NCBI RefSeq assembly: GCF_033115175.1
Contig: NC_084835.1
Span: 102,020,448-102,084,447 of the forward strand
DNA: 64,000 nt
From: Lepus europaeus
Lineage: Eukaryota; Chordata; Mammalia; Lagomorpha; Leporidae
Direction of reading: 5' to 3'
In this document: piece after piece, positions 45,828 to 61,379 of the stretch
How positions within the stretch are numbered: the first letter of the stretch is position 1
Layout of the letters: each line of letters begins with the position of its first letter
Program-made: the position numbers and the translations under genes
Notes under the pieces: model-generated
What the model was told of the DNA's origin: nothing
Databases searched by the model: none
Seen by the model: only the letters and a program-made list of their open reading frames with translations

Positions 45828-47866
45828 TTTTATTAATTTTTAAAGCAATACAACTTTCATATGTACAACTTTATGACTATAGCTATTCTTCCCACCATAC
45901 CTGCCCTCCCACCGACACTCCCAACCTTCTCTTCCCTCTTCTCTTCCCAGTACCATTCTCCATTAAGATTCACTTTTAATTAACTTTGTACACAGAAGAC
46001 CAACTCTATACTAAGTAAAGATTTCAACAATTTACACACACACACACACACCCACACGGAACAAGTACCATAGTTAACTCTTGTAATACAACTCATCAAG
46101 GACAGAGGTCCTGCATGGGGAATTAGTGCATAGTGACTCCTGTTGTTAATTTAACAATTAACACTCTTATAAATGACCTCAGTGAGCACTCGAGGCTCTT
46201 AACATGAGCTGCGTAGGCTATGGAAGCCTTTTGAGTGCACAAACTCAGTCAGTATTTGGACAAGACCATAAGCAAAGTGGAAGTTCTCTCCTCTCTTTAG
46301 AGAAAAGTGCCTCCTTCTTTGACGGCCACTTCTTTCCACTGGAGTCTCACAGAGATCCTTCATATTGAATATTTTTTGCCACAGTGTCTTGGCTTTCCAT
46401 GCCTGAAATGCTATCATGGGCTTTTCAGGCAGACCAGGAAGACTTAAGGGCTGATTCTGAGGTCAGAGTGTTACTTAAACCAATTGTCATTCTATGAGTC
46501 TGCTGTATGACCTGCTTTCCCTGTTGGAACATTCTCTCCTTTTTAATTCTATTATAATTACCCGACACTTGATCCTATTTATATGGTCACTGTAACACTT
46601 AATCCTATCTACATGTTCACTTTAACACTTAATATGATCACTTTAACACTTAAGAAGACATTTTTATCACCCAGCTTAATGGGTTTTGGAGTCCCATGAC
46701 AAGTTTTTAAACTGTACACTTAGAAGTTAGTCCTTAGGAATATATGCAGAACTATACAGCTTTACAAACTTCCTCCTTATTCCCACTCTTATTTCTTACT
46801 GAGATCCCTCTTCAATTGACTTTATACATATATGTTTAACTAAAAATAAAAAAAACCCCTGCCCCTCAACAGTCAAGACAAGGGCAGCTCAGGTCATCCC
46901 TTCTCAAAGTGTCAATTTCACTTCTGCCAATTTCTTTTTAGGTGCCCTATTCATTCTTGCAGATCAGGGAGAACTTATAGTATTTGTCCTTTTGGGACTG
47001 GCTTACTTCACTAAGTATGATGTTTTCCAGGTTTTGTTGGAAATGACTGGATTTCATTTTTTTTAACTGCTGTGTAGTATTCCATACCATACATATCCCA
47101 TCATTTCTTCATTCAGTCTTCAGTTGATGGGCATTTAGGTTGGTTCCATATCTTAGCTATTGTGAATTGAGCTGCAATGAACATGGGGGTGCAGGTAACT
47201 CTTTTACTTACTGATTTCATTTCCCTTGGGTAAAATCCCAGGAGTGGGATGGCTGGGTCAAATTGTAGCTTTATATCCAGATTTCTGAGGTATCTCCATA
47301 CTGTCTTCCATAGTGGCTTTACCAGTTTACATTCACACCAACAGTGGATTAGGGTACCTTTTCCTCCACATCCTATCCTCACCAGCATTTATTGCTTGTT
47401 GATTTCTGTATGAAAGCCATTCTAACTGGGGTGAGGTGAAACCTCATTGTGGTTTTGATTTGTGTTTCCCTGACAGCTAGTGATCCTGAACATTTTTGCA
47501 TATATCTGTTGGCCATTTGGACTTCCCTTTTGAGAAATGTCTAAGTCTTTTGCCCATGTCTTAAATGGGTTGTTTGTTTTTTTGTTGTAGAGTTTCTTGA
47601 TCTCTTTGCATACTCTGGTTATAATCCTTTATCTGTTACATAGTTTGCAAATAATTTCTCCTATTCTGTCAGTTGCCTCTTCATTTCCTGAGTGTTCCTT
47701 TTACAGTGCAGAAACTTCTCAATTTGATGTAATCCCATTTGTTAATTTTGGCTTTGACCGCCTGTTTCTCTGGGGTCTTTTCCAAGAAAATTGCATATGC
47801 CAATGTCTTGCGGGGTTTTCCTCAATGTTCTGTAGTAATTTGATGGTATCAGGTCATAGATTTTTG
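45828..47866 (-). mobile_element. L1 (copy A): 3' UTR and ORF2 C-terminus
   Basis: Antisense. The 3' UTR starts at about 45,828 (TTTTTATTAATTTTTAAAGC). ORF2 C-terminal codons appear at about 47,113-47,860, e.g. [13 protein letters not shown] and [12 protein letters not shown]. The 5' end is truncated where the tail of another L1 abuts. All frames are broken. Confidence 0.9.
46035..46052. repeat. (CA)n within L1 3' UTR
   Basis: ACACACACACACACACAC, at the place where other copies read TTTGCACCCACACAG. Confidence 0.85.
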
Positions 47867-48920
47867 TTTTTGTTTTTGTTTTTTAACTTATTTAATAAAT
47901 ATAAATTTCCAAAGTACAACTTTTGAATTATAGTGGCTTTTCCCCCCTATAACCTCACTCCCACCTGCAACCATCCCATGTCCTACTCCCTCTCCCATCC
48001 CATTCTTCATCATGATTCATTTTCAATTATCTTTATATACAGAAGATCAACAGAGAGAATACTAAGTAAAGATTTCAACAGATTGCACCCACAAAGACAC
48101 ACAAAGTATAGAGTACTGTTTGGGTAGTAGTTTTACCATTAATTCACATAATACAACACATTAAGGACAGAGGTCCTACATGGGGAGCAGGTGCACAGTG
48201 ACTCCTGTTGTTAACAATTGACACTCTTATTTATGATGTCAGTTATCACCCAAGGCTCTTATCATGAGCTGCCAAGGCTATGGAAGCCTCTTTAGTTCAC
48301 CAACTCTGATCTTATTTAAACAAGGCCATATTCAAAGTGGAGGTTCTCTCCTCTAGAGAAAGGCACCACCTTCTTTGATGGCCCGTTCTTCCTGCTGGGA
48401 TCCCACTCACAGAGATCTTTCATTTAGGTGTTTTTTTTTTCTTGCCAGAATGTCTTGGCTTTCCATGCCTGAAATACTCTCATGGGCTTTTTAGCCAGAT
48501 CCGAATGCCTTAAGGGATGATTGTGAGGCAAGAGTGCTATTCAGGGCATTTGCCATTCTATGAGTCTGAGGCATATCCTGCTTCCCATGTAGGATCATTC
48601 TCTCCTTTTTAATTCTATCTATTATTTGCAGACACTGGTCTCATTTATGTAATCCTTTGACACTTAATCCTATCTTTTTGATCAATTATGAACTTAAACT
48701 GGTCATTTTAACAAGTAAGATGGCATTGGTACATGCCACCTTGAAGGGATTGAACTGGAATCCCCTGGCATATTTCTAGCTCTACCATTAGGGGTAAGTC
48801 CAAATGACCATGTGCCAAACTGTACATCTCCTCCCTCTCTTATTCACACTCTTAACAGGGATCACTTTTCTGTTAAATTTCAACGACTAAGAATAATTGT
48901 GTGTTGATTAAAGAGTTTCA

Positions 48921-49236
48921 GGCTGGCGCCGCAGCTCGGTAGGCTAATCCTCCACCTGCAGCACCAGCACACCGGGTTCTAGTCCTGGTTGGGGTGCTGG
49001 ATTCTGTCCCAGTTGCTCCTTTTCCAGTCCAGAGCTCTCCTGTGGCCCAGGAGTGCAGTGGAGGATTTCCCAAGTCCTTGGGCCCTGCACCCACATGGGA
49101 GACCAGGAGAGGCACCTGGCTCCTGGCTTTGGATCAGCGCGGTGCGCCGGCCATGGCGGCCATTGGGGGGTGAACCAATGGCAAAGGAAAACCTTTCTCT
49201 CTGTCTCTCTCTCTCTCACTGTCCACTTTGCCTGTA

Positions 49237-49238
<2 letters not shown>
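48921..49238 (+). mobile_element. C-SINE inside L1 copy B
   Basis: GGCTGGCGCCGCAGCTCGG head. The tail has become (TA)n (49,239-49,268). Flank AAAGAGTTTCA / AAAGAGTTCAA is the target duplication. Confidence 0.93.

Positions 49239-49268
<30 letters not shown>
49236..49268. repeat. (TA)n microsatellite at a SINE tail
   Basis: About 15 AT units replacing the usual poly(A). Confidence 0.95.
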
Positions 49269-49271
<3 letters not shown>

Positions 49272-51864
49272 AGTTCAACCAATGGTATTAAGCAGCACAA
49301 AAGATACGAAAAGGAATAAAATAGTAATTTTTATTCCTTTTATTCCTCAAGTCAGGACAAGGGTTGATCAAGACATTGTTTCTCATAGTGTCCATTTCAC
49401 TTCAACAGGTTTCCTTTTAGGTGCTCTGTTAGTTGTCACTGATCAGGGTGAACATATGGTATTTGTCCCTTTGGGACTGGCTTTTTCACTCAGCATGATA
49501 TTTTCCAGATTCCTCCATCTTGTTGCAAATGACCAGATTTCGGTTTTTTGTTTTTTGTTTTTTTTTTTTTTACTGCTGTATAGTATTCTATAGAGTACAT
49601 ATCCTATGATTTCTTTATCCAGTCTTCTGTTGATGGGCATTTAGGTTGATTCCATGTCTTAGCTATTGTGAATTGAACTGCAATAAACATTGAGGTGCAG
49701 ACCACTCTTTTATTTGCCAATTTAATTTCCTTTGGGTAAATGCCAAGGAATGGGATGGCTGGCTATATTCAGGTTTCTGAGCAATCTCCAAACTGACTTC
49801 CATAGTGGCTTTACAAGTTTGCATTCCCACCAACAGTGGGTTAGTGTCTCCTTTTCCCCACATCCTCGCCAGCATCTGCTGTTAGTTGATTTCTGTATGT
49901 GAGCCATTCTAACCAGGGTGAGGTGAAACCTCATTGTGGTTTTGATTTGCATTTCCCTGATGGCTAGTGATCCTGAACTTTTTTTCATGTGTCTGTTGGC
50001 CATTTGGATTTCCTCTTTTGAAAAATGTCTATTGAGGTCCTTGGCCCATCTCTCAAGTGGGTTGTTTGTTTTGATGTTGTGGAGTTTCTTGATCTCTTTG
50101 TAGATTCTGGTTATTAATCCTTTATTGGTTGCATAATTTGCAAATATTTTTTCCCATTCTGTTGGTTGCTTCTTCACTTTCCTGACTGTTTCTCTTGCAG
50201 TACAGAAACTTCTCAATTTTATGTAATCCCAATTGTTCATTTTGGCTTTGACTGCCTGTGCCTCCAGGGTCTTTTCCAAGAAGTCTTTGCCTATGCCTAT
50301 ATCTTGCAGTGTTTCTCTGATGTTCTCTGATAATTTGATGGTATCGGGTTGTAGATTTAGATCTTTAATCCATGTTGAGTGGATTTTTGTGTAAGGTGTA
50401 AGGTAGGTCTTGCTTCATGCTTCTGCACGTGGAAATCCAGTTTTCCCAGCACCATTTGTTGAATAGACTGTCCTTGCTTCAGGAATTAGTTTTAGAGCCT
50501 TGATCAAATATAAGTTGGCTGTACATGTTTGGATTCATTTCTGGTGTTTCTATTCTGTTCCATTGGTCTATCCATCTGTTTCTGTACCAGTATCATGCTG
50601 TTTTGATTACAACTGCCCTGTAGTATGTCCTGAAATCTGGTATTGTGATGCCTTCGGCTCTGTTCTTGTTGTATAAAATTACTTTAGCTATTCGAGGTTT
50701 CCTGTGCTTCCATATGAATTTCAGCATCATTTTTTTCCAGATCTGAGAAGAATGTTTTTGGTATTTTGATTGGTATCACACTGAATCTATAAATTGCTTT
50801 TCGGAGAATAGACATTTTGATGATATTGATTCTTCCAATCCATGAGCATGGAAGATTTTTTCCATTTTTTGGTATCCTCTTCTATTTCTTTCTTTAAGAT
50901 TTTGTAACTCTCATCATAGAGATCTTTGATGTCCTTGGTTAAGTTTATTCCAAGGTATTTGATTGTTTTTGTGGCTATTGTGAATGGGGTTGATCTTAGA
51001 AGTTCTTTCTCAGCCGTGGCATTGCCTGTGTATACAAAGGCTGTTGATTTTTGTGCATTGATTTTATAACCTGCTACTTTGCCAAACTCTTCAATGAGTT
51101 CCAGTAGTCTCTTAGTAGAGTTCTTTGGATCCCCTAAATAGAGAATCATACCATCTGCAGAGAGGGATAGTTTGAGTTCTTCCTTCCCAATTCATATCCC
51201 TTTAATTTCTTTTTCTTGCCTAATGGCTCTGGCTAAAACTTCCAGAACTATATTGAATAGCAGTGGTGAGAGTGGGCATCCCTGTCTGGTACCAGATCTC
51301 AGTGGAAATGCTTCCAACTTTTCCCCATTCAATAGGATGCTGGCCATGGGTTTTTCTTTTTCTTTTTTTTTTTAACTTTTATTTAATGAATATAAATTTC
51401 CAAAGTATAGTTTATGGATTATAATGGCTTCCCCCCCCCATAACTTCCCTCCCACCTGCAACCCTCCCCTTTTCCGCTCCCTCTCCCCTTCCATTCACAT
51501 CAAGATTCATTTTCAATTCTCTTTATATACAGAAGATCAGTTTAGTATATATTAAGTAAAGATTTCAACAGTTTGCACCCACACAGAAACACAAAGTGAA
51601 ACATACTGTTTCAGTACTAGTTATAGCATTAAATCACAATGTATAGCACATTAAGGACAGAGATCCCACATGAGGAGCAAGTGCACAGTGACTCCTGTTG
51701 TTGACCCAACAAATTGACACTCTAGTTTATGGCTCCAGTAACCACCCTAGGCTCCTGTCATGAGTTGCCAAGGCTATGGAAGCCTTTCGAGTTTGCCGAC
51801 TCTGATCATATTTAGACAAGGTCATAGTAAAAGTGGAAGTTCTCTCCTCCCTTCAGAGAAAGGC

Positions 51865-51889
51865 ACTCTCTCTCTCTCTCTCTCTCTTT
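51865..51889. repeat. (CT)n joining L1 3' UTR and foreign sequence
   Basis: Twelve CT units at the exact point where L1 3' UTR homology stops (after GAGAAAGGCA). Confidence 0.93.
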
Positions 51890-54155
51890 TTAAGGGAAAG
51901 GGTTTATTGGGGAACACCCAACAGACCAGAAAGCTGATTCATGTGAAGCTGGGCTGAGTGAAGGGCTTTTCAGCTTAGAGCCAATAAGATCTGTGACTCT
52001 GACCTGGGCATCCTTCGACTCCAGGGCAGGTCTATTTCCAGTGATCCAACTCTTGGCAGAGCTGCCAGGTCTCTTCACAAGCTGACTTCTGCTGAAGCCC
52101 AGGCTTACCACATTGAAAGCCACTGCAGTAGACTGGCCTGTTGGGTTTCCTTGAGGGCAGATCACTGTACAGATCAGCCATTAATAGGCCTGCCACCCAT
52201 TGCTTCTGATGCCTAGCTTCCTTTTCTCCTGGTTTTTGTTAAAGCAGACCAGAGGATACAAGTCAAGGGAGTGCCCAAGTCTCATATCTAATCTTCAGTG
52301 GCCTAAACTACAAGTCTATAGTCACAGGCATGTTCTGTAGTAGTTTTTCTAAGGTAGACAATGCCCATGAGGAAAATTATATTCTCACTTTAAAACTTTC
52401 TTTCCCTTTAGTGTGAAAGGGAGGTTTTTACTTACTGTTTACTTTGCTGATGGCGAAGTAAATCTAGCTATGAGATTATAATTTAAGTTCTTATTTTGGC
52501 TATGCTATTACAGAAAAATGTCAGTCATCTCTTTTATAAGGTCTAAAGATTATATTGTGCATCCTACAGATTCATTCATAATGGAATTAGTTTCCTACTT
52601 TGAAGAGAATAGAGAAATGAAAGAACAAGTTGGGCTTAGAATAGAGAAATGAGGGAGCAAGTCCTAGATCGCTTGCTGACAATAGCAATATCACATGAAT
52701 ACTTAGCAAACAGTTTCAACCATTAGACAACAACTTAAGAAAACATTTACCAGAAGGTCCAATGCCTTCTATAAATTTTAAGAATCATGTATTTGGAAAC
52801 ACCTCCAAATATCTAACATGGTGTAGTTTGTTTAACCAGTAAACTTAAGCACAAACATATAAAATGTTTTGAGTTTATTTCTACCAACAAGTATAAAACA
52901 TATGATACAGAGATTCAGGTCACATGAATTAAAACGTATCTTTGATTAATTTTTGCAGCTTAAATTTATGGACAATCTTATCTATAAGCCAATTAAAATA
53001 AAACTCTTAATAAAATTTCCCATGTGGATATACAATATGTACACACATATAACATAACATAATAGACCAATATAGCAATTTTAATAATAGCTCTTAAAGT
53101 CTTTAAACTCTTTTTGTAAATTGCCAATTGATTTGAATTGCTTTTTGTTTTTAGTATCCTCAGTTAACCATACTTTCTCTCAGTTGGTACTGTTAATACA
53201 TTATTGGCTTCACCTGTTTACAGAGCCATCCCAAAGTACTGAATACAATAGAAGTGGCTGGAAAAAGTCCATAAGAACCTATAGGAGGACAGCTAAACAC
53301 AGAACCAACAACGCTTTAGTTTTATGAGCAGCAAATCATATATAACTGTGGATGACAAAAGACTTTAAGTTGCCATGTTTAAAATTATAAATTCATCAAC
53401 CAACAAGAGGCACTTGCTTACTTCACAGTATTTTTGAAAGCACCTGTAGGATTTTACAAGTATTTAACCCTTTAGGCCTCTGGGGCTTTCTCATTAAGAT
53501 AACTATCATGTCTAGTAACACAAGATCATTAGACTTTTTAATTCTCAAACATTTGTATTAATAGCATTTTCCATTATAGAAACTTAAAATTTAGTACATG
53601 TCACATTTTGACTGTACTTCTAATATAATCCAAATAGCATGAGAGACATAGGTCCTTTGATTTTTGCAGTTGGGCCCAAACTGGAAAAACTGAAGTTCAA
53701 AAATTACTGGAAATTTTAGAGTCCAGATTGTTTGAAACTTTGATTTTTTGAATGCCTGTCAAGAATGCCAAGAAGGCTCAAAATCCAAAATATCTGGTTG
53801 AAATAAGATTCCTTAAAATCATGACATAATATAGAACAAATTTGATCATTGTTACAAGATGATTATTCAAATCTTTGAAAATAAGCACATATTTAAATAA
53901 CCCATAGCTCTTAATAAAATTCAGCTGTTTTTGAACAATTAGAATTTAACAGACATCAAGAGAACATAATAGATTACTTTAACACATTGCTTTAAGAGAG
54001 AATCAGATTTTAATTCTATGTCAAAGAGAAATAGATTAGTATACTTGTAACATTTTCCATCTGCCTATGTCCTTGATTTACATTTTGAAATAAACTGTTA
54101 AAAATCTCCAAATTAGGATAACATTTTAAATAAGGTAACACAAATTTTAGCTTGA
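51890..54155 (-). other. Unrecognised non-L1 segment within the composite element
   Basis: About 2.3 kb with no L1, SINE or known gene similarity that I can see, and no frame longer than about 91 codons. Read on the minus strand its 3' end is TGTTCCCCAATAAACCC, a canonical AATAAA signal, followed by CTTTCCCTTAAAA and a (GA)n tract. An 18-base motif AGAATAGAGAAATGA is present twice (about 52,605 and 52,637). It could be a captured 3' UTR or LTR-like sequence; origin unknown. Confidence 0.6.
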
Positions 54156-54159
54156 GCTT

Positions 54160-54369
54160 TTTTTCATTTCTCTTGGCATGGTATATCTTTTTCCAGCCTT
54201 TCACTTCCAGTCTGTATGCATCTTTGTTGGAAAGATGTGTTTCTTGTAAACAGCAAATAGATGGGTTTTGTTCCTTAACCCAATCAGCCAATCTGTGTCT
54301 TTTAACTGGATAGTTCAGGCCATTAACGTTCAATGTGACTATTGATAAGTAGTAACTTTGCCCTGCCAT
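54160..54369 (-). pseudogene. L1 ORF2 start (endonuclease N-terminus) cut after about 69 codons
   Basis: Starts MAGQSYYLSIVTLNVNGLN, includes the endonuclease motif CLQETHL (catalytic Glu) and stops resembling L1 after KGWKKIYHAKRNEKK. In copy B the same stretch continues with RAGVAILISDKINF. The reading continues into foreign sequence. Confidence 0.9.
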
Positions 54370-54437
54370 TTGCCAAAGATATTTTCTAATATATACTTTG
54401 AGCTTCCTGTGATCTTTTGCTGTGAGGTTTCCTTCTT

Positions 54438-55357
54438 TTACCTTCTTTCATATTGATGACCGCGTTTCTGTGTTTCTGTGTGTAACACATTTAAGCATCT
54501 TTTGTAGGGCTGGACGAGTGGTGACAAATTCAATTTCTGTTTGCTATGAAAGGTCTTTATTTCACCTTTATTCACAAATGAGAGCTTTGCAGGATATAAT
54601 ATTCTGGACTGGCAGTTTTTCTCTCTTAGTACCGGGGCTATGTCTCGCCATTCCCTTCCAGCTTGTAGGGTTTCTGATGAGAAGTCTGCTGTGAGTCTAA
54701 TTGGAGATCCTCTGAGAGTAATCTGACGTTTCTCTCTTGCACATTTTAGAATCTTTTCTTTATGTTTCACTGTGGTGAGTTTGATTACTACGTGTAATGG
54801 TGAGGATCTCTTTTGGTCATGTTTACTAAGGGTTCTATGAGCTTCCTGTACTAGGATGTCTCTCTCCTTCTCCAAACCCGGGAAGTTCTCTGCAAGTATC
54901 TCACTAAAAAGGCCTTCTAATCCTCTCTCTCCATGCCTTCAGGAACTCCTAGAACCCAAATGTTGGGTTTTCTTAATAGTATCCTGTAGATTCCTGACAA
55001 TATTTTTTAGATTTCTAATTTCTTCTTTTCTTTGGTTTTACTGTATACTTTCCTGTGCTCTGTCTTCTAAGTTCGATATTCTCTCTTCTGTTTCACTCTG
55101 TTTTTAAGGCTCTCTAATGTGTTTGTCATTTGATCTATTGAGTTCTTCATTTCATTTTGATTTCTCTTCACTATCATACTTTCCTGTTCTACTAGTTTCT
55201 GCGTTTCATTTTGATTCCTCCTTAAGATTTCATTTTCTTGAAGGAGATTTTCTATCCTGTCCAGTAAGGAATTCTGTAGCTCAAGCCTTTGTTTTTGAAC
55301 ACTTCTAATTGTTCTTATCATAAATTTTTTGAAATCCGTATCTTGCATTTCTTCCAT
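54438..55357 (-). pseudogene. L1 ORF1 remnant of the composite element
   Basis: ORF1p is the L1 RNA-binding coiled-coil trimer protein. The N-terminal coiled coil is in 55357-55067 (QNSLLDRIENLLQENEILR, then KNSIDQMTNTLESLKNRV). The RNA-recognition and C-terminal domains are in 54875-54438 (SPLHVVIKLTTVKHKEKILK, SADFSSETLQ-like RLTADFSSETLQAGREW, RILYPAKLSF). At least one frameshift and stops separate them near 54,880-55,066. Confidence 0.88.
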
Positions 55358-56724
55358 CTCATCATCTGCATAATCTTGGCTTGGGGTGTCTTGTTCATTT
55401 TGGGGGTGTCATAATGCCATCCTTGTTCTTGTTTTCTCAGTTTTTGCATTTGTTGCTTGGCATTGTAGAGATATTCTTTGGATTCTTCTTCCCTTGCTGT
55501 GGTGTTTTTTCTTGTTATACTATGACTGTATTAAGTGGACTGTCTGCTTTTGATGGAGCCGTAGAGGCTTGAGATGGGTGTGGCCTGAGAGTTCTGTTTG
55601 GTTCCTCAGGGTTAAGGGTGTGCCAAAGGTGACACTCCCAGGTTAGGCGTGGTAAATCTCTCTTTCTTTCTTTTTTGATTCAGATGGGAAGTAATTCTGC
55701 ACAGCTGAGCGGACTTGGAGGTAGATAGCAGGCGAATGACATACCCACAGGAGCCAGAGATCGGAAGCTCTTTCCCAAGGACCACACAGGGAATCTGTGC
55801 TGCCCTCAGTGTGGGCTCAAATTCTCCTGCAGTCTCCCACTGGGTTGCCAAGGTTACCAAATTGTAGGGTCTCTGGAGAGTACTCACGTGAATTCCGTGA
55901 GTTCTCTCCCCCACCGTCTCTTTTTTCACAGTTCATTAGCACCACATATTCACTAGGTCCTAATCTCCTGTTATTTCACCACCCCCAGGGTCAGGTTTTT
56001 CTGCTTGGCTGATGGCGGGTGCAGACCTGAGGTTGCCCCGCTTATGACGTATGTCCAAAATGGCAATCGCTCTTTGTCTTGCTCACCTTTGAGAGGTGAG
56101 TGGAGAGAGAGAAACTTGTGTCCGTATTGTTCGCTTTTTTTTTCTTTTTCTCTCTCTTCTAGTTAGCCAGGTGAACTTTTCCCCACAGGGTTTCAAGCCT
56201 TGTTCCCTCTCTCCCCTCTTTCCACTTGCCTGCCAGCGTCTCAGGCTATTGAGGTTCGGCTCACCTCGTGTTCCAGCACTGGTGTGTTGATTCTGCCACT
56301 GGTGTCCCGAATTGTGGGCTCCCACGCTCTCTACACAGGTCCACTGTGAATCACTAGTTCTGGAAGAGTTTCCTCTGCTGTTTCTTCCCCTACTCTTCCT
56401 TGAACCTGCAGTGTCTCAACTTTTATTAAACTGTCTCTTCCCGGACTATCAGTGTGCTCCCTTCCTGTTCCGCCATCTTGCCGCTCTCAGTACTCCATTA
56501 TTAAGTTACATTGATCAACACATTGGAAGATTTTTGCAAAAGCTCAAGTTGATCTTAAAATAGGAAGATTATTGTGTGGGTCTCAACTAATCACAGGAGG
56601 CCTTCACAACCAGAGTGATTTCCCTAAATAGAGGAAAAAGTGGAGATCAGAGACTAACTCCAGCTGGTCTGGAACAAAGTAGACATCCGTGGTGTGAACT
56701 GCTGATGGGCTGAGGTACACATTA

Positions 56725-60510
<3,786 letters not shown>

Positions 60511-60514
60511 GTAA

Positions 60515-61130
60515 AATATTTTTTAAAGAAGCTGTTAGATGAAAGAGATGAACAAATTTTACCAGTTGTCCCCAGATTTCTGTAGCTCTTCTTTTTGTGT
60601 GTCTCTTTGTGTGTGTGCATTTTTTTATGGGTTAGATTTCTTAGGAAGGTTTAAGATTTGAATAGCATCCTTATTCTTTTACTGGCTAGGGTATCTAGGG
60701 CATGTTGAAACTCTGGGTTTTGATTTCTAAAATGGAGCTAATAGTACTTAACTCACACAGTTGTAAAGCTTGAGTAATGCCAGCAAAGTGCTTGTCTAGC
60801 ACAGTTCCTGGCACAAAGTGAGCTGTATTACTCACAGGCAGAATTATGCTAGTAGGCGGAGTCAGGATTTCAGCTGATTATGACTGCTAGCTGATACTCA
60901 GCTGCCTGTGTTGCAATACATATTTGTAGAACTAGTCATAGGTCTGTGTTAACGAGAGCTGTTCAACTTCCTCCCCACCACCACCACTAGAGGGCACCTT
61001 TCTCCATTCTGTAAACCAGATGATTCTTTAAGACTTAAGACCCTGGCTCCAATTCTTTTACCTTACCTTGAGAATGCTTCAGCCCTAGGATTCCTTTTGG
61101 ATACTGTTGAACTTATATTGTAGGAGGCCT
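60515..61130. other. Flank of the L1 nest with one MIR
   Basis: Apart from a (TG)-rich run (60,595-60,620) and the MIR, no gene or repeat is recognised. Confidence 0.5.
60690..60838 (+). repeat. MIR fragment
   Basis: TTGATTTCTAAAATGGAGCTAAT, AAAGTGCTTGTCTAGCACAGTTCCTGGCAC is the classic MIR 3' half. Confidence 0.75.
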
Positions 61131-61141
61131 CCTCTTCTTTT

Positions 61142-61170
61142 TTTAAAAAAATTTTTTGACAGAGTTAGAC

Positions 61171-61207
<37 letters not shown>

Positions 61208-61356
61208 CAGAGAAAAAGGTCTTCCTTTTTCTGTTGGTTCACCCCACAAATGGCTGCAACAGTTGGTGCGCTGCAGCTGGTGCGCTGCGCTGATCCGAAG
61301 CCAGGAGCCAGGTGCTTCCTCCTGGTCTCCCATGTGGGTGCAGGGCCCAAGGACTG
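61142..61356 (-). mobile_element. 5'-truncated C-SINE
   Basis: Tail side TTTTTTGACAGAGTTAGAC with (GA)n (61,172-61,202), cut off after CCCAAGGAC. CCTCTTCTT on both sides (61,131 and 61,358) is a short target duplication, so truncation occurred at insertion. Confidence 0.88.
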
Positions 61357-61379
61357 CCTCTTCTTGGTTATCCTCCTCA

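Larger units (their letters stand above)
47868..51355 (-). mobile_element. L1 (copy B), 3' half
   Basis: Antisense L1 with T-rich tail (TTTTTGTTTTTGTTTTTGTT), a 3' UTR holding a C-SINE (48,921), and ORF2 C-terminal half to 51,350. Recognisable ORF2 pieces include [16 protein letters not shown] and [10 protein letters not shown]. The matching 5' half resumes at 56,725, so copy B was about 7 kb, close to full L1 length, before a second element split it. Confidence 0.92.
51356..56724 (-). mobile_element. Composite HAL1-like retroelement inserted in L1 copy B
   Basis: Bounded by near-identical GCCATGGGTTTTT (51343) and GCTGTGGGTTTTT (56725), which look like a target-site duplication of L1-B sequence. 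Read on the minus strand: about 235 bp of non-L1 leader (56724-56491), an L1 5' UTR starting CTGAGAGCGGCAAGATGGCG, ORF1 (about 55357-54438), the start of ORF2 (54369 to about 54160), about 2.3 kb of unrecognised sequence, (GA)n, an L1 3' UTR (51865-51370) and poly(A). It lacks reverse transcriptase, as HAL1 half-L1 elements do, and must have moved with help from a complete L1. Confidence 0.72.

Noticed and set aside
51890-52165. 91-codon minus-strand frame in the foreign segment as a possible captured gene
   Set aside because: Too short, no recognised domain, no other exon; the AATAAA lies right at its end, fitting an untranslated 3' region better.
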